This document shows, in pieces, positions 63,404-64,000 of a stretch of DNA of 64,000 nucleotides. Position 1 is the stretch's first letter. The number at the start of each line of letters is the position of its first letter. The position numbers and the translations under genes are program-made. Source of the DNA: Antedon mediterranea (Eukaryota > Echinodermata > Crinoidea > Comatulida > Antedonidae); assembly GCF_964355755.1 (NCBI RefSeq), contig NC_092671.1:20426001-20490000 (forward strand), read 5' to 3'. The notes beneath the pieces were generated by a model. That model did not search any database. It saw only the letters and a list, made by a program, of their open reading frames with translations, and was not told the origin of the DNA.

Positions 63404-64000
63404 CTATGATAATGACAATTTCTTTTATTTTCTTACATAAACAATGTTTTTATATAAACAATTTTAAATTTAAAAAAAAAAGAATATTTATTTAAACCAA
63501 GAAAAGGGGAAATTCTTGAAGCATTTAAATGCTTATAAAATAACAAACCCATTTAAATATCAATTTCATTAAATAAACGAAAATCAGCTCATAAATAATA
63601 ATTCCAAAGGTTTTCAGACAAAATACAACACTAAAGGTCTGTTTCTGCTGAGGATTATTTTTGGGCAACGGTGCAAAATGACATAACCGATTAAAAACTG
63701 CTACACATAAAAACAAATATCATCCCTTTCTTTATTAGGCTACATATAAAAAAATACTTATTTAGCATCACATCCTCAAGAAACAAGGACGGAAGGGATT
63801 TTTTCCATAAAAATTCATTGTACATTATGGGAGGGGTTAACCATAAATATTGAACTAAACTCTAGCCATCATTAATTGACAAACATTTGGTTTGGCATAA
63901 TTCACAGACAATTTATAAAACACGTTGTTATATCCTAGACTCGTGCTAGTCGGTCACCAAATCACTAACAGCAATTGGAGAATCCTGGCATTTAAATAAA
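63404..64000. other. Intron upstream of exon w1
   Basis: AT-rich, with no exon, repeat end or RNA gene that I can support. The short minus-strand frame at 63525-63716 has no domain features. Confidence 0.5.

Overview
The window is eukaryotic, AT-rich animal genomic DNA. Its one recognisable host gene lies on the minus strand and runs through the whole window: 37 exons between 63403 and 429, spread over introns packed with transposon debris. Joined in order, the exons keep one reading frame across all 36 introns. They encode about 2,176 residues: the tail of one EGF-like module, six complete EGF-like modules, then 16 CUB domains. This order, the EGF module sequences and the length match the EGF-to-CUB16 part of cubilin (CUBN). 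The start of the protein lies beyond 64000; the remaining CUB domains (27 in mammals) lie to the left of base 1. Cubilin is a large peripheral endocytic receptor held at the apical membrane by amnionless.

Layout, in gene order (right to left): EGF modules at 58.1-63.4 kb (6 exons); CUB1 and half of CUB2 in one unusually long exon at 57.2-57.7 kb; CUB2-CUB5 at 45.0-56.8 kb; CUB6-CUB7 at 30.4-39.4 kb; CUB8-CUB10 at 24.2-30.3 kb; CUB11-CUB12 at 9.5-14.8 kb; CUB13-CUB16 at 0.4-5.6 kb. Most CUBs use two exons, bounded by phase 1 introns and split internally by a phase 0 intron after the YDYLE-type motif. Exceptions: CUB1 has no internal intron, CUB5 carries an extra symmetric 72-nt exon, and CUB6, 11, 12, 14 and 16 have shifted internal introns. 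CUB13 has lost both cysteines of its first disulfide.

The introns hold at least four target-site-defined DNA transposon types (Harbinger-like with TTA, mariner-like with TA, piggyBac-like with TTAA, hAT-like in an AT run), very long inverted-repeat fold-back elements, three tRNA-derived SINE-like families, and broken LINE, L1-like and Penelope-like reverse transcriptase fragments. All mobile-element reading frames are interrupted.

The organism is probably an invertebrate deuterostome, perhaps an echinoderm. This is inferred from the cubilin similarity together with compact exons in AT-rich, MITE-rich introns, and the species cannot be fixed from sequence alone. I found no operon, CRISPR array or bacterial-type system. 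The most interesting items are the possible cassette exon in CUB5, the paired cysteine loss in CUB13, and transposons sitting within about 10-20 bases of splice donors.
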